Assembly: GCA_037178625.1 (NCBI GenBank)
Contig: CM074129.1
Coordinates: forward strand, 3,348,001 to 3,412,000
Origin: Skeletonema tropicum
Lineage: Eukaryota; Bacillariophyta; Thalassiosirophyceae; Thalassiosirales; Thalassiosiraceae
Direction: 5' to 3'
Length of the DNA stretch: 64,000 nucleotides
The notes below the pieces were generated by a model, which saw only the letters and a program-made list of their open reading frames with translations, was not told where the DNA came from and did not search any database. Positions 53,277 through 63,370 of this stretch are shown here, in pieces. The position numbers were made by a program, and so were the translations under genes. Position 1 is the first letter of the stretch, and the number at the start of each line of letters is the position of its first letter.

Positions 53277-54988
53277 ATGCAAAGAAGCTACATGCCTTGT
53301 ACGGCTGCTGGACCGGCATCATTATGTCGTCGCTTTTTCTCCTCAGGCACAGGAGGTCAGCGGCCAATTTTCGTAGCTGCAACCAAACAGCATGTGAGTT
53401 CGTACGATGTATTTGTTGTGTGCTACACAACATCATGCCTTTTGGTATTCTCACATTGTGCTCTCCATTCCTTGCAAAAAAGGTCGGCAAAACAACCACC
53501 TCTCTTGCGCTAATGGCTGGGCTACAAAAACGATTTCCAAAGGTCGGTTTCATTAAACCAGTTGGTCAACAGCACGTCACAGTCCATTCAGACAGTAAGT
53601 TCTGGTCTAGATCTCTCATTAAACTTGTCAATTTGTCTTTATCACTGCCATCATTGTAATACGGCAACATATGCTTAACACTACCTCTCTGGTTTAACTA
53701 CTTTATCCAATCCACAGCTCTGGGGAAAGAGATCCGTGTCGATAAAGATATCTGTCTCCTGAAAGAACAATTCCATCTTGATCACATCGATTACCGACAC
53801 ATGAGTCCTGTCATGTAAGATTTGATTGTATATCGTTGTGTTTATTTTCACCATGTTGACTTTGAGCCTAATCTTCTTTTAGCATTCCTCGTGGATATAC
53901 CAAGGATTACATCGAGGGCAAAATATCCCATGAAGAACAATTGAAGGATATCGAGCATGCATACGAAAAAGTATCAGAAGCTAGTGATGTAGTATTGATG
54001 GAGGGGACTGGGCATTGTGCTGTGGGAAGTGTTGTAGGTGTGAATAATGCACAAGTAGCTGGTATGTTGGGGGCAAGCATGATTCTGATTGCAAATGGTG
54101 GATTGGGGTCTGCCTTTGATGAACTTGGTGAGTTGCTTTGTGCATGTGGTTGCATGCAACTCTCTTGAAAAGCATCTATGTGACTCAAATCTTTCATGAT
54201 AAATATTGTTTCGTCCAAAGAGCTGAATCGTGTTTTATGTGAAAAATATAACGTTCCGATTGCTGGGGTGGTAATCAACAAGGTAATACCCAACAAATAT
54301 GACCAAACAAAGCAGTAAGTGATACAAGTGCATTTTATTTATAGAATGCAGCCTTTTGATGCTAATGATGATGTACTGTGCCACAAAACCATGTTTGAAA
54401 CACAACTGCGATGATTGCAGTTACATGTCAAAAGCATTTCAAGATTCATGGGGAGTACCGTTACTAGGGTGTATTCCTGATCGTCCTTTCTTGGGATGTC
54501 CAGCATTAGCTGATCTTGAGCGTTTGTTTAAAACAGAGTTGGTTAGTGGACAGAAGCACAGATACCGTCATTATTCAGTGAACGACATGAACTTGATAAC
54601 AACCAGTTTGACTCGCTTCCTTGAGAACATACGAACCAAACACCCTCGAACACTTTATGTATGTCATGTGACAAGAGATGATATTATTTTAGGCTTTATG
54701 GCAGAATTTCAGCGCAATAGAAGAGATGAGGAGAGACCATTCGAGGCATCCCTGCTAGTGTGTGGCCGCAAAGGCAAATACCAAATGGCTGATGAAGTTA
54801 GAGATATGTTTGAAGGCTTGGATGGGGCACCTGTGATGGTAGTCGAATACAGTACGCACCAAGCAATGAATATGATCCACAACTTTACACCCAAGCTGAA
54901 TATAGATGATAAGAATCGCGTCAGAAAGGCTGTAGAGCACTACGAACCGTACATTGATTTTGATCTATTGCTAGAGAGAACGTCTTAA
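53277..54988 (+). CDS. BioD-like P-loop protein with DRTGG domain (N-terminal half of phosphotransacetylase)
   Basis: Six exons: 53277..53393, 53483..53594, 53718..53814, 53883..54127, 54221..54314, 54421..54988; 410 residues. All introns are GT-AG and 68-123 nt. Arg/Ser-rich presequence (mitochondrial type). The Walker A loop is split by intron 1: VAATKQH/VGKTTTSLA. Later motifs: GFIKPVGQQ, DVVLMEGTGH, AGVVINKV, LLGCIPDRPFL. The C-terminal half (about 275-375) is a DRTGG-like domain (THQAMNMIHNF). This is the arrangement of the N-terminal part of long bacterial Pta, but the catalytic PTA_PTB domain is absent. Role could be regulatory or in CobB/CobQ-like amidotransfer; unknown. Confidence 0.82.
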
Positions 54989-56018
54989 AATATTGCAGCA
55001 GTTTAAATGCAGAGGAATTCAGTCATCGGCAGCTTGTTGCCATAACGAAAAAGGTCCAGTCAACATATTTTTAGTGCTTTTGGATGGTTTTGGATGCAAG
55101 GAAAGGTACTTATGATCTGTTCCACATGAAAGATGAAGAGAAGCTATGTCAGGTTTATCTCATGTTGAACAAAAGCTACCCTCTCTCAGCTCCCCTTTCC
55201 TCGACTCGATATTGTAGACTCCGCTTTGTTTTTTCAAATGAACGACGAACTTTTCTCAGAACCTTCTCGGAACTTTGACGTTTAGTGAATTGTTCTTTTT
55301 TGGCTTTACTAATTAGACAATAGGGGGCAAGCACTCTAATAGGATAGATTAATTTGGTAGGTGTGATAACAGTAAGTGCGCATTATGCAAAATTATCTTC
55401 CATAAAAGGGGGGCATCAGCCCCCCAAAGCGAATTCCAAATTATCAGTCTTGTGGGTGCGCATTGCTTGTCGGTTCCAACGCATCGTTTTACCAGAACAA
55501 CACGAAACACAACAGCGTTGCACCGACGCGAGAGATTCGAGCGCTGCTCACCCGCGATGCACGAAATCATTGAGGCCAAATAGCACCATCGCGCCAAGCA
55601 TTGGTGTCAACTAATACCACCGACACCATCATCGACAAAGTCCGGGAAGGAATTGAAAGTTCCCTCCGATAATATTGCTGCCGACTAACGTTGGGGCCTT
55701 CTAATAATATTGCAACAGTCTCCACTGCATTGGTTGAGACCGTCGCATTTATTTTCGGCAGCTGCAGCAACACACATCTTATGGTAGGTGCATCGGCTGC
55801 TTCATAGATGCTTTGGATGCATGCATATCCCATATGCATTACATAAATGTTCCATATTATATAAATTTGCAATAGAAGCTGATTACATAATTTGTATTGC
55901 ATTGATCTTACACAACATTACATCTCACGTGAACCTTCATCGTTTTTTCATCGACACATGTACCGACCAACAGGGATCATCTTCCGAGCTACATCATACA
56001 ATCAAAGTTCGTAAAAGG
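54989..56018. other. Long intergenic region with a GC hairpin
   Basis: About 1 kb between two plus-strand genes. It includes a short perfect GC hairpin and presumably the promoter and 5' UTR of the RNA-binding protein gene. No coding exon or RNA gene recognised. Confidence 0.4.
55408..55425. other. GC-rich stem-loop
   Basis: GGGGGGC-ATCA-GCCCCCC: a 7-bp perfect stem with a 4-nt loop, flanked by A runs. Function unknown. Confidence 0.6.
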
Positions 56019-57466
56019 ATGGAGCAATCAGAAACTAACGCTCCAAAGCAGGGTGGGCCAGCCGAAAGAAATCCTGCAGAGACCATGGAGGAACCCCAGA
56101 AGGTTGGCATTTTGCCGGGTATTCTTCCTCCTAAAATGGGAAGCGACAGTTCCTCATCTTCTCATTCGCTACCACATATGCCACCTCAAGCAGCAGTCGC
56201 ACTGGAGCATTCGCATATGCCAATTCCACCCTCTGGATTTGATCCAGTACAAGCGATGCCGCAATCAGGTGCTACGAGTTTACCGTTTGGCTCTCCGCCA
56301 TTTGGAGGAGCAAATGCACCACAATGGCCAGCAGCAGCACAGGGCATCCTACCACCACCAGCCGGAGAGTCTTCTGTCGCTTCCGCTTATACTCCAGGTC
56401 CAGGCGGACATGAACAATATCAACCTTTGCATGCTCAGTATGATCCATCTACCGCCGGCCAAGCACAAGGCCATTGGCAGCAGCAAATGTCGTTTGGACA
56501 TCCCATGCCAACTTCTTACCCATTGTATGCTCCGCCGAGCTATGAAATCGGAGCTGAATATGGAGGTGTTCCTGTAGGACCTGCTGCTGGAGGATTTCAG
56601 TATGGGCCCAATGTGCAGCAGGGGCAGACTGCGTATCCTCAGCTGTATGACCCTTCTTATCAGATGCGGCAAAATCAAAGGCTAGCAGCAGCTGGGTATG
56701 GCCATTACGCAAGAAATCAAATGCAAGATCAAGGAGATTATGATCGCTACCGAAACAGAGGTAGGGGCGAAAGAGGAGGAATACGAAGAGGAAGAAGTGA
56801 GAACCCAGACTCGGCAAAAGATCCTGGGCCACCGATAGGTAATCATTTGCGTGGTCCAGAGGGTGCTAACCTCTTTGTCTTTCACATACCAAATACGATG
56901 ACCAATCAGGACTTGTACAGTCTTTTCTCTCAGCATGGCAACGTACTCAGTGCTACAATCAAGACAGAGGCTAAGACGGGTAGAGGAAGAGGTTTTGGTT
57001 TCGTTAATTACGACAGTGCTGATTCTGCGAGTAGAGCGATCCATCATTTAAATGGCGCATCGGTGAGTGTGTATTTTTTGTCAACGCCATGAGCACTCAA
57101 AACGACAGCATGTATTTAACTCACATGTTCTTTCTCCGTTTTCAGATCAATGGAAAGCACTTGAAGGTGCAACATAAACGAGTCGAGTCACAGTTTCCTA
57201 CACAAGAATTCCCTGGCGGTGGCGCTTATCCAACTCAAGACTACGCAGGCGGTGGCTCATACCCCATGCACGAGTACTCTGCCCCTTATCCTACACAGCA
57301 GTATCAGCAAGGCTACGAGTCCCATGGAACAGCAACACCCGAGCCTTCGAATGAGAGCTCGCGTCTTCCTCCTTTACTGCCCCCGTTGAACACATCAAAT
57401 GCACGAAGCAACGATGACACCAAGCCTGCTGCGGAGAAATCTTCTGCAGAGGAATCGCAATCTTAA
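56019..57466 (+). CDS. CELF/Bruno-like RNA-binding protein with one RRM
   Basis: join(56019..57062, 57146..57466), 454 residues; the 83-nt intron (GTGAGT, TTTTCAG) lies inside the RRM, between HLNGAS and INGKHLKVQHKR. A Pro/Gln/Tyr/Gly-rich prion-like N-terminus (1-245) is followed by an RG-rich patch (RNRGRGERGGIRRGR). The RRM (about 280-365) has RNP2 LFVFHIP and RNP1 GRGFGFVNY and closely follows the third RRM of CELF/Bruno proteins (GPEGANLF, then NGKHLKVQ). A Tyr/Pro/Gly-rich tail follows. Likely a regulator of splicing, stability or translation of mRNA; may phase-separate. Confidence 0.88.
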
Positions 57467-57594
57467 GAGCTTCTTGCTGAGCAAACATCAACCCCTTCCC
57501 AAGGGTCACTTTTATCATCAATGCTCAGTCTCTACATCTGGACAATTCACTATTCAATGAGGTGCATAAATTCATAGCATAACAAATGCTTTCA

Positions 57595-58545
57595 TTACAA
57601 CTCGTCTTTTCCCTTGTTTTCAATATCGTTTGGAAGATAATCTCTCCATTCATGAACAAATGTTAACACTCGACTCATCCACAACTTCCATTCATCTTTC
57701 AACTCCTGAGAAAGCTGCATGTTTTTAGCCCACTCTTGATGATGACGAATTGGATTATGCGAAGTTATCAACATGGACTCAAATGTATCTTGGCCAATAT
57801 CAAAAACCATGACATGCGAGAACTTGCCAATCACATTTCTCTTGCTGGTTATCTGATCAATGATGTCTTGTCTTTCCAAGCCACTTGCCTTCGTAAGAAG
57901 TGATTGTAACTCTGCCACCTCTCCCTCCAGCAAGACAAGTGCATACTTTCGCAAACACATTCTATGTGCACCATCTACCATTCTATACTCCTTATTACAA
58001 GGGTTATTTGGCCTGTCTGGATTGCTTGAGCTTACCACTGCCCCGGGGATATCTATACAGTTTGAAGCTGTTCGTTCTTTGGTTGAGAGTTTTTTATGGC
58101 ATGAAATCCAAAGATCATTCCACAATGCAGTCGGTATGTGCCCCTTAGGCCTCGGTGGTATCGAAATATCACCATTATCTACTTCTTGCAAGTACTCCAT
58201 ACCTTTGTGGCATATCTTGTCTATATGAACTGGTCTGGGCATCAAACCTTGCTGTCGAGACCAGTTCAAAAGATCAAAGACTCGAGCATGAGATTTGTTC
58301 TCGATGCGCCAATGAGGCTTGTCGACTCTATGTATAGACCATAACACCCATCTTGTGAAGGATTTACCCTCGTCAATCTGCATCAGTTCCAATGTTTCAT
58401 CTGGACCCTTTGAGGTAAACAGGGCGAAGAACTCGTCAGATGTGCTAGGTAATGTTGCGTCTATTTGCTCAGAACGAACTACCACTCCGCTGGAGCAAAG
58501 CGCTGCACATGCGAGGGCAAAGAACGTCGCCACTGATGGAGACAT
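57595..58545 (-). CDS. Secreted or organellar protein with DGAHR motif
   Basis: 316 residues from the ATG at 58545 (an upstream TTG is rejected). A signal peptide (about 3-22, ATFFALACAALCSSGVVV) is followed by a soluble domain. The motif YRMVDGAHRMCLRKYAL (about 195-211) resembles the DGxHR core of ParB/sulfiredoxin-like folds. Other features: WSIHRVDKPHW, and a helical C-terminus rich in Trp (EWAKNMQLSQELKDEWKLWM). Overall family unrecognised. Divergent from the BUD31 gene (208 bp between starts). Confidence 0.65.
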   Translation of the reverse strand: MSPSVATFFALACAALCSSGVVVRSEQIDATLPSTSDEFFALFTSKGPDETLELMQIDEGKSFTRWVLWSIHRVDKPHWRIENKSHARVFDLLNWSRQQGLMPRPVHIDKICHKGMEYLQEVDNGDISIPPRPKGHIPTALWNDLWISCHKKLSTKERTASNCIDIPGAVVSSSNPDRPNNPCNKEYRMVDGAHRMCLRKYALVLLEGEVAELQSLLTKASGLERQDIIDQITSKRNVIGKFSHVMVFDIGQDTFESMLITSHNPIRHHQEWAKNMQLSQELKDEWKLWMSRVLTFVHEWRDYLPNDIENKGKDEL

Positions 58546-58753
58546 ATCAGACACTATAGGGCCACAATAATCCTGGCTCAACGCTCTCTCTCCACTTCAA
58601 TCTTCTGAACTTCTGAAACTCATCGTCATGTTGTGCCCGGCGCCCAGCGCCCAGCCGGCGCCCGCTGGATTGTCGCATCTCTCCTTGCTTCGCCCGCGAG
58701 ATGAAGCCACACACGATAGACGATGAACTCAAACCGAAACTAACTAAACAACC

Positions 58754-59539
58754 ATGTCAGCAAACCGCTGGGATCCCAAGGCCAAAAAGCCCCCCAAGGG
58801 CTTCAACTACCTCGTACCCGTCCTCTCTGCCCTCGAGAACGAACTCCGCGACAAAGTACGCGAATCCAACGCCGGAAAACGCAACACTGAATCCATGTGG
58901 CCGGTCCATCAAATCAATTGGCAGCGCTCTCGCTATGTCTACGACATGTACTATACTCACGGCAAGATTAGCAAAAAGGTGTATGATTACTGTATTAAGA
59001 ATAAATTGGTAGATGCGGCATTGATTGCCAAATGGAAGAAGCCGGGGTATGAACGGCTGTGTTCTACGTATGTGATTAATCCAAACAATTATAAATTTGG
59101 CACGACGAGTATTTGCAGAGTGCCTCTCAAAGACCGATCGCCGGAAGCTATGACGGCACAAGACCCAACGACTGGATGCAGGGGATGCTCTTCGGGGGTG
59201 GGGCAGCATCGAAATATTTTTGGAAATAAGTATGGACAGAATTTAGCGGCTGTTCAAGTTGCACGGGAAAAGAGAATGGAAGAGATGGAACAAAAGAGAC
59301 TGAGGGAAGAAGAAGCAAATAGTGCTGCGGCTGCGGCAAGTGCAGCTGCGGGGGGTGGAGATAGTGAAACGGATGACGATTCAGATGATGATGATTACGG
59401 TCCAACACCGGCAGCGTGGGCATCGGAAGGGGGCAAGCTTGAAGCAGAAAGTGAAAGGTTAGCTGAGAAGGTGGCAGCGGGGGGAGATGATTCTGATGAT
59501 TACGAACAACCAGCAAAGAAACTGAAAAGTAGCACATGA
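58754..59539 (+). CDS. BUD31: Splicing factor BUD31/G10, with reduced zinc-ligand set
   Basis: 261 residues from the ATG at 58754. The first 145 residues are the G10 domain: KGFNYLVPVLSALENELRDK, GKRNTESMWPVHQINWQRSR, YVYDMYYTHGKISKKVYDYC, LIAKWKKPGYERLC, ICRVPL and CRGCSSG. BUD31 sits in the Bact spliceosome next to the U6 snRNA. Canonical BUD31 holds a three-zinc cluster with nine Cys; here only the Cys in ERLC, SICRVP and GCRGC remain in that region (CC, RC, NC and CVHC pairs are replaced). A 115-residue Ala/Glu/Asp-rich tail ending in a basic PAKKLK motif is additional. Confidence 0.92.
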   Translation: MSANRWDPKAKKPPKGFNYLVPVLSALENELRDKVRESNAGKRNTESMWPVHQINWQRSRYVYDMYYTHGKISKKVYDYCIKNKLVDAALIAKWKKPGYERLCSTYVINPNNYKFGTTSICRVPLKDRSPEAMTAQDPTTGCRGCSSGVGQHRNIFGNKYGQNLAAVQVAREKRMEEMEQKRLREEEANSAAAAASAAAGGGDSETDDDSDDDDYGPTPAAWASEGGKLEAESERLAEKVAAGGDDSDDYEQPAKKLKSST

Positions 59540-59651
59540 CAACATAATATTCACATTACTCATTATAAAGGATAAATATGATGAAAAGTATATTCCTCAC
59601 TTCCTCTCTGGTAAATAAACTCTATGCATCCATTTGCATGCCTGAAAGAAG

Positions 59652-61865
59652 TCAAACTGGAGTCAGGTACAAATCTAGCCAAGGGAGCGTACTCAGAGCT
59701 ATTTTTGCCCTACCAGCCCACCGCTTCACATCTGTCTCGGTCCAGCTGCATGTCACACCATCATTGTCCTTTGAGAGAGTATCTAACAGCATTCCTGGAG
59801 AGGCATACCAAAAACTTAGATCCTTCGGAGTAGATGAATGCGCCTTATTCATCAGACAATCAAGAGCATCTTGATCTCCATCAAGAATTTCGAGCATGAT
59901 TTCTTCTATTGATCGCTGCTGAGCAGCTTCGATCCATCTTTCAACTGTATCGACTTGGAGGTTGTGCTTATTGAGTTGGGCAAGTACAACTTCGCCATCA
60001 GCATTCGCCAGTCCTCTCCAGTTTCGTACATTGTCCACAAGATCAGCGGCCCATGCTTTTGCATCTTTATCATCATAGCTTTCAGATTCATTTCCTTCAG
60101 TAATACATTCAATTAACTCGTCAATATCGTCCTCAGACGGAGTGACCAGTTCCCAGTCATCACTGACAGCATCTTCCTGCTCTGCTGGCGGCAATTGTGT
60201 CGATTCTGTGTTACCCTTGCTTCCGAAACGCGCCATTGCTGCTCTCGCTCTGCGTTCACGCTCACTCAGCTCATTGTTGTCAGCATCATCATTATTACTT
60301 GGCATAGCTACCTCCAATATAGATTCTTCCATCTCTTCGATAGCCTTCACTCCATCTTCACCGATATCAGAAGCAGCTGCTGGGGCCGCAGCTTGCTTTT
60401 CTTGTCGCAAGTTTTCTCTCGCCTTTTCACTAAGATTTCTCTTTCTTCCACCTCTATCGAGATGTGACCAATCTAAATGAGGCATGGTTGATTGCAACAT
60501 TGTTTCCACAGTGGCATTCGCAGATGAAACATTCTGTTCGGCTTTATTGTAGTGATAGACTAGAGACCAAAAGACACGAGGTGAGAGTTGTGCCATTGAC
60601 ACTGGTCGAAGCATCTCTCTACCGTCTGAGTTTTTATCATCAGGATCATCTTGATCCTCTCCTCCTTCTGATCGTGTATTGTAAACATGCTCGATTAGTC
60701 TCTTTAGGGCATCTCGACTGATGATTTCGACTTGTTCTTCATAATTACCCCGACCTTCCAGCCCTTTCGAGTAAGATACCATGTACAGGGTGAGTCCCAA
60801 TGCCTCATCGTCACCATTATTATTATCATTTGCAGCACTTTGGCCGTGATCTTTGGCAGTCCCCAAGACCACACCCTTTCCTTCAACAATAGTACCACCC
60901 TTGACTTTCTCAAAACTGAATGCTCCCAAATTCACAGCCGCCACACGCACAGCAGCACGAGATTCCTCATACGATTTTTCAACTGCTCCCTTCATTGCAG
61001 CGCGTAAGAATTTTCCAGTATTTCCTCCCCCTCCACCTCCTCTTCCCATGGAAGATAGAAGCTTCCCTGCTATATCATCTTCGCTCTTGAACATGGGTTG
61101 TTGCTGCTTATTGGAGGATCCTTTGCGTTTTTTGGATGCTGCTGCTCCCTCAACTGCCTTCCCATCCGATAAACGATAACCAGTTCCTTCAATCTTTGTC
61201 TTTTTATTAGGCGAAGAAGAAGAAGAAGACGTTGCAACAATTCGTTTGTTGGTTCCACCAAAACTTTTGACAGTGGAAGATTTTTTCGTTTGTTCCTTCT
61301 TCATCAATGCATCTTGCGCGGCTATCAGTTCTGGAAAACTGGCCGCAGCAGCAGTTGCAGCTGCTCTCTTTTTACGTCCACTTACAGTAGTTGAGCTGCT
61401 GGGAGAATCATGTACTTTTGCCGAACTTGTTGTTGTTGCGGATTGTTTATTGGTGCTTGATGCTGCAGCAGCTGTTGTTGTAGATCCATTAGTATTCCCT
61501 GCAGATGCATTATTGTTCAGTGTGAACTTGACGATGACACTTTCATTAGCACGAATGCCAAGTTCGTACACTGTACATTTGCCACCTTGATCCATCTCCT
61601 TCGGTGGGAATCCACCTAGAAACGAAACCTGGTAGTGATGCGTGGAATTCGATGGAATATTGAATAGTGCAAAGACATCCTTTCGGAATTGATCGAGTGG
61701 CGTTGCCCCGGTGAGCCGCATGTTGTATCGTTTTTGCTGTTGTGCCAATGCTGCATTTTTGCCACCACCACCACCGCCGCGTCCACCTCCCTTCTTTTTG
61801 ACTTTGGTTCCTGGGATAGGTGGAGGTGGCCCACCGGTAACGCGGATGGTGAACTCTTTGTCCAT
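59652..61865 (-). CDS. Ubiquitin-like-domain protein with Ala/Ser-rich linkers
   Basis: 737 residues from the ATG at 61865. The N-terminal about 115 residues look like a ubiquitin-like/UBX-like fold with a Gly/Lys insert: DKEFTIRVTGG, LDQFRKDVFALFNIPS, VSFLGGFPPKEM, YELGIRANESVIVKF, comparable to OTU1/YOD1-type UBLs. A long Ser/Thr/Ala/Lys linker (about 120-270) has several basic clusters. A folded-looking middle (about 285-470) and an acidic then Trp-containing C-terminus (about 590-737) follow. Probably nuclear, linked to ubiquitin/p97 biology by inference only. It converges on the BUD31 gene with 112 bp between stops. Confidence 0.72.
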   Translation of the reverse strand: MDKEFTIRVTGGPPPPIPGTKVKKKGGGRGGGGGGKNAALAQQQKRYNMRLTGATPLDQFRKDVFALFNIPSNSTHHYQVSFLGGFPPKEMDQGGKCTVYELGIRANESVIVKFTLNNNASAGNTNGSTTTAAAASSTNKQSATTTSSAKVHDSPSSSTTVSGRKKRAAATAAAASFPELIAAQDALMKKEQTKKSSTVKSFGGTNKRIVATSSSSSSPNKKTKIEGTGYRLSDGKAVEGAAASKKRKGSSNKQQQPMFKSEDDIAGKLLSSMGRGGGGGGNTGKFLRAAMKGAVEKSYEESRAAVRVAAVNLGAFSFEKVKGGTIVEGKGVVLGTAKDHGQSAANDNNNGDDEALGLTLYMVSYSKGLEGRGNYEEQVEIISRDALKRLIEHVYNTRSEGGEDQDDPDDKNSDGREMLRPVSMAQLSPRVFWSLVYHYNKAEQNVSSANATVETMLQSTMPHLDWSHLDRGGRKRNLSEKARENLRQEKQAAAPAAASDIGEDGVKAIEEMEESILEVAMPSNNDDADNNELSERERRARAAMARFGSKGNTESTQLPPAEQEDAVSDDWELVTPSEDDIDELIECITEGNESESYDDKDAKAWAADLVDNVRNWRGLANADGEVVLAQLNKHNLQVDTVERWIEAAQQRSIEEIMLEILDGDQDALDCLMNKAHSSTPKDLSFWYASPGMLLDTLSKDNDGVTCSWTETDVKRWAGRAKIALSTLPWLDLYLTPV

Positions 61866-62206
61866 GGTGTTAATGATGAGTTGTGATGCGAGGCCTTTCA
61901 GAAAGATCGTTTTTTCGTACGGCTTTCACGTAGGAATTAATACCGACATGCGTAGATTGTAGATTGTAGATTGTTTTGCTCTCTCTACATAGTTGTTATT
62001 CCCTTGCTCTCTCTTTTATTTCCTGACACCTGCACATGACCATAATATTATGTCATGTCGATGGACACCACTACTTATTGAATACAAAGTTAATCAGATT
62101 AGATATCTACGATACCAAAAGGGACCTGCTTCGGTACAACGGACACCACACTTATTGATATAATTGAAACATAAGCCCAGTAATACTGGAAGTGCTTGAC
62201 GGAACA
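61866..62206. promoter_or_regulatory. Divergent intergenic region with dispersed repeat
   Basis: About 340 bp between the UBL gene (minus) and the MgtC gene (plus). Contains the second 27-bp dispersed repeat and two near-copies of GGACACCAC(TA)CTTATTGA (about 62063 and 62140). Confidence 0.45.
62081..62107. repeat. Dispersed 27-bp repeat, copy 2
   Basis: Same 27 bases as 20318-20344 with one mismatch (C/T). Intergenic, same orientation. Confidence 0.75.
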
Positions 62207-63370
62207 ATGAACAAACGACGATACCACGATGACGGCCGCTCCTCCACCGGGAGTAAAGTCTACGCTATCTTTCTATACTCCTTCCTAACAATCTACACAT
62301 TTGTGTTCCTCTTCGGCAAATCATTATTACCACCGGAAGAAACATGGTGTCCCTACTCCAAACTACCTGTTCGGAACGGCTATCAAAATCCAGATTACAA
62401 TTACCATCCTTGTCACCACTATCGCACTCCATACCTATTGTTTCTCCATCTGCAGGAGGTGGACTATGCGCAACGGATGATGATATCGTTATTTCTCGGT
62501 GGTATCATTGGCTTTGAACGGAGAGCATCCGAACGACCTGCAGGTATCCGTACCATGTGCATGGTGTGTTTGGGCAGTTGCTTCTTTAGCATGTGCTCTC
62601 AGTTGGCATTTAAATCGTCGACTATGGACTGGGATGCGGCGAGAGTTGCCGCCGCTGTGCCAAGTGGGGTGGGGTTCCTCGGTGCTGGATTGATTTGGAA
62701 GGGCAATACATCCACTGTGAAGAATGTTGATGGGAAAATGATATCGGCAGAATCACAGGAGGTTCATGGATTAACGACTGCTGCATCTGTGTGGTTGGCA
62801 GCTGCTGTTGGGGTGGCAGTTGGAGGGGGGAGACGCCTGTACATTGTTAGTGTCTATGGGGTGATGCTTGTTATTCTTGTTTTGAGGTTTGGACCACAGC
62901 TTTACTTTGCTCGAGATGCTGAATCGCAACAGGATTTTGATGATTTAGTAGATGACGATTCGGAGATAGATTGGGATTCAATTACAGATGAATCTGCGTC
63001 AACAGGTCTCCCCATTGATGATGATGATGATGATGATGATGACGAAGAGGATACGAGAAGACGCCCAGAGTCAACGATGTGGGGAAGTGACAAAGATATT
63101 AATTTAGGCTACCCGCTTAGCTCTAAAAACTTGAATGGGGATGGAGACGACACTGAGGTGGGCGACCAGGAACAAGGCATACACCCTTCTTGGACAAGAC
63201 TACCATCCATGTCGTCACAACATTTATCTGCGCCAAACTTGAAAATCTACGAGACTCCAACCAAAGACGAAATCTACGAGACTCCAATCAAAGACGAAAA
63301 GTCACCGCCGCAGCGAAGGCGAAAGAGACGAACGAAAAAGAATGAGCTGAGGCTGAGCTTCCATAGCTAA
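62207..63370 (+). CDS. MgtC/SapB family membrane protein
   Basis: 387 residues from the ATG at 62207 (an upstream GTG is rejected). One N-terminal membrane segment (about 20-38, YAIFLYSFLTIYTFVFLF) precedes the MgtC domain: SLFLGGIIGFERRASERPAG then IRTMCMVCLGSCFF, PSGVGFLGAGLIWKG, GLTTAASVWLAAAVGVAVGG. The signature GxIGxER...PAGxRT is intact. Bacterial MgtC proteins act in magnesium limitation and ATP-synthase control; eukaryotic algal copies are not well studied. The C-terminal 160 residues are acidic (poly-Asp run near 270-285) and end in a basic tail, with a KDEIYETPIKDE-type short repeat. Its stop overlaps the convergent gene's stop. Confidence 0.88.
   Translation: MNKRRYHDDGRSSTGSKVYAIFLYSFLTIYTFVFLFGKSLLPPEETWCPYSKLPVRNGYQNPDYNYHPCHHYRTPYLLFLHLQEVDYAQRMMISLFLGGIIGFERRASERPAGIRTMCMVCLGSCFFSMCSQLAFKSSTMDWDAARVAAAVPSGVGFLGAGLIWKGNTSTVKNVDGKMISAESQEVHGLTTAASVWLAAAVGVAVGGGRRLYIVSVYGVMLVILVLRFGPQLYFARDAESQQDFDDLVDDDSEIDWDSITDESASTGLPIDDDDDDDDDEEDTRRRPESTMWGSDKDINLGYPLSSKNLNGDGDDTEVGDQEQGIHPSWTRLPSMSSQHLSAPNLKIYETPTKDEIYETPIKDEKSPPQRRRKRRTKKNELRLSFHS

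Noticed and set aside
55788..56018. N-terminal extension of the CELF-like protein
   Set aside because: Starts at GTG, reads like 5' UTR (Cys/His/Ile-rich), whereas the ATG at 56019 opens a typical low-complexity N-terminus.
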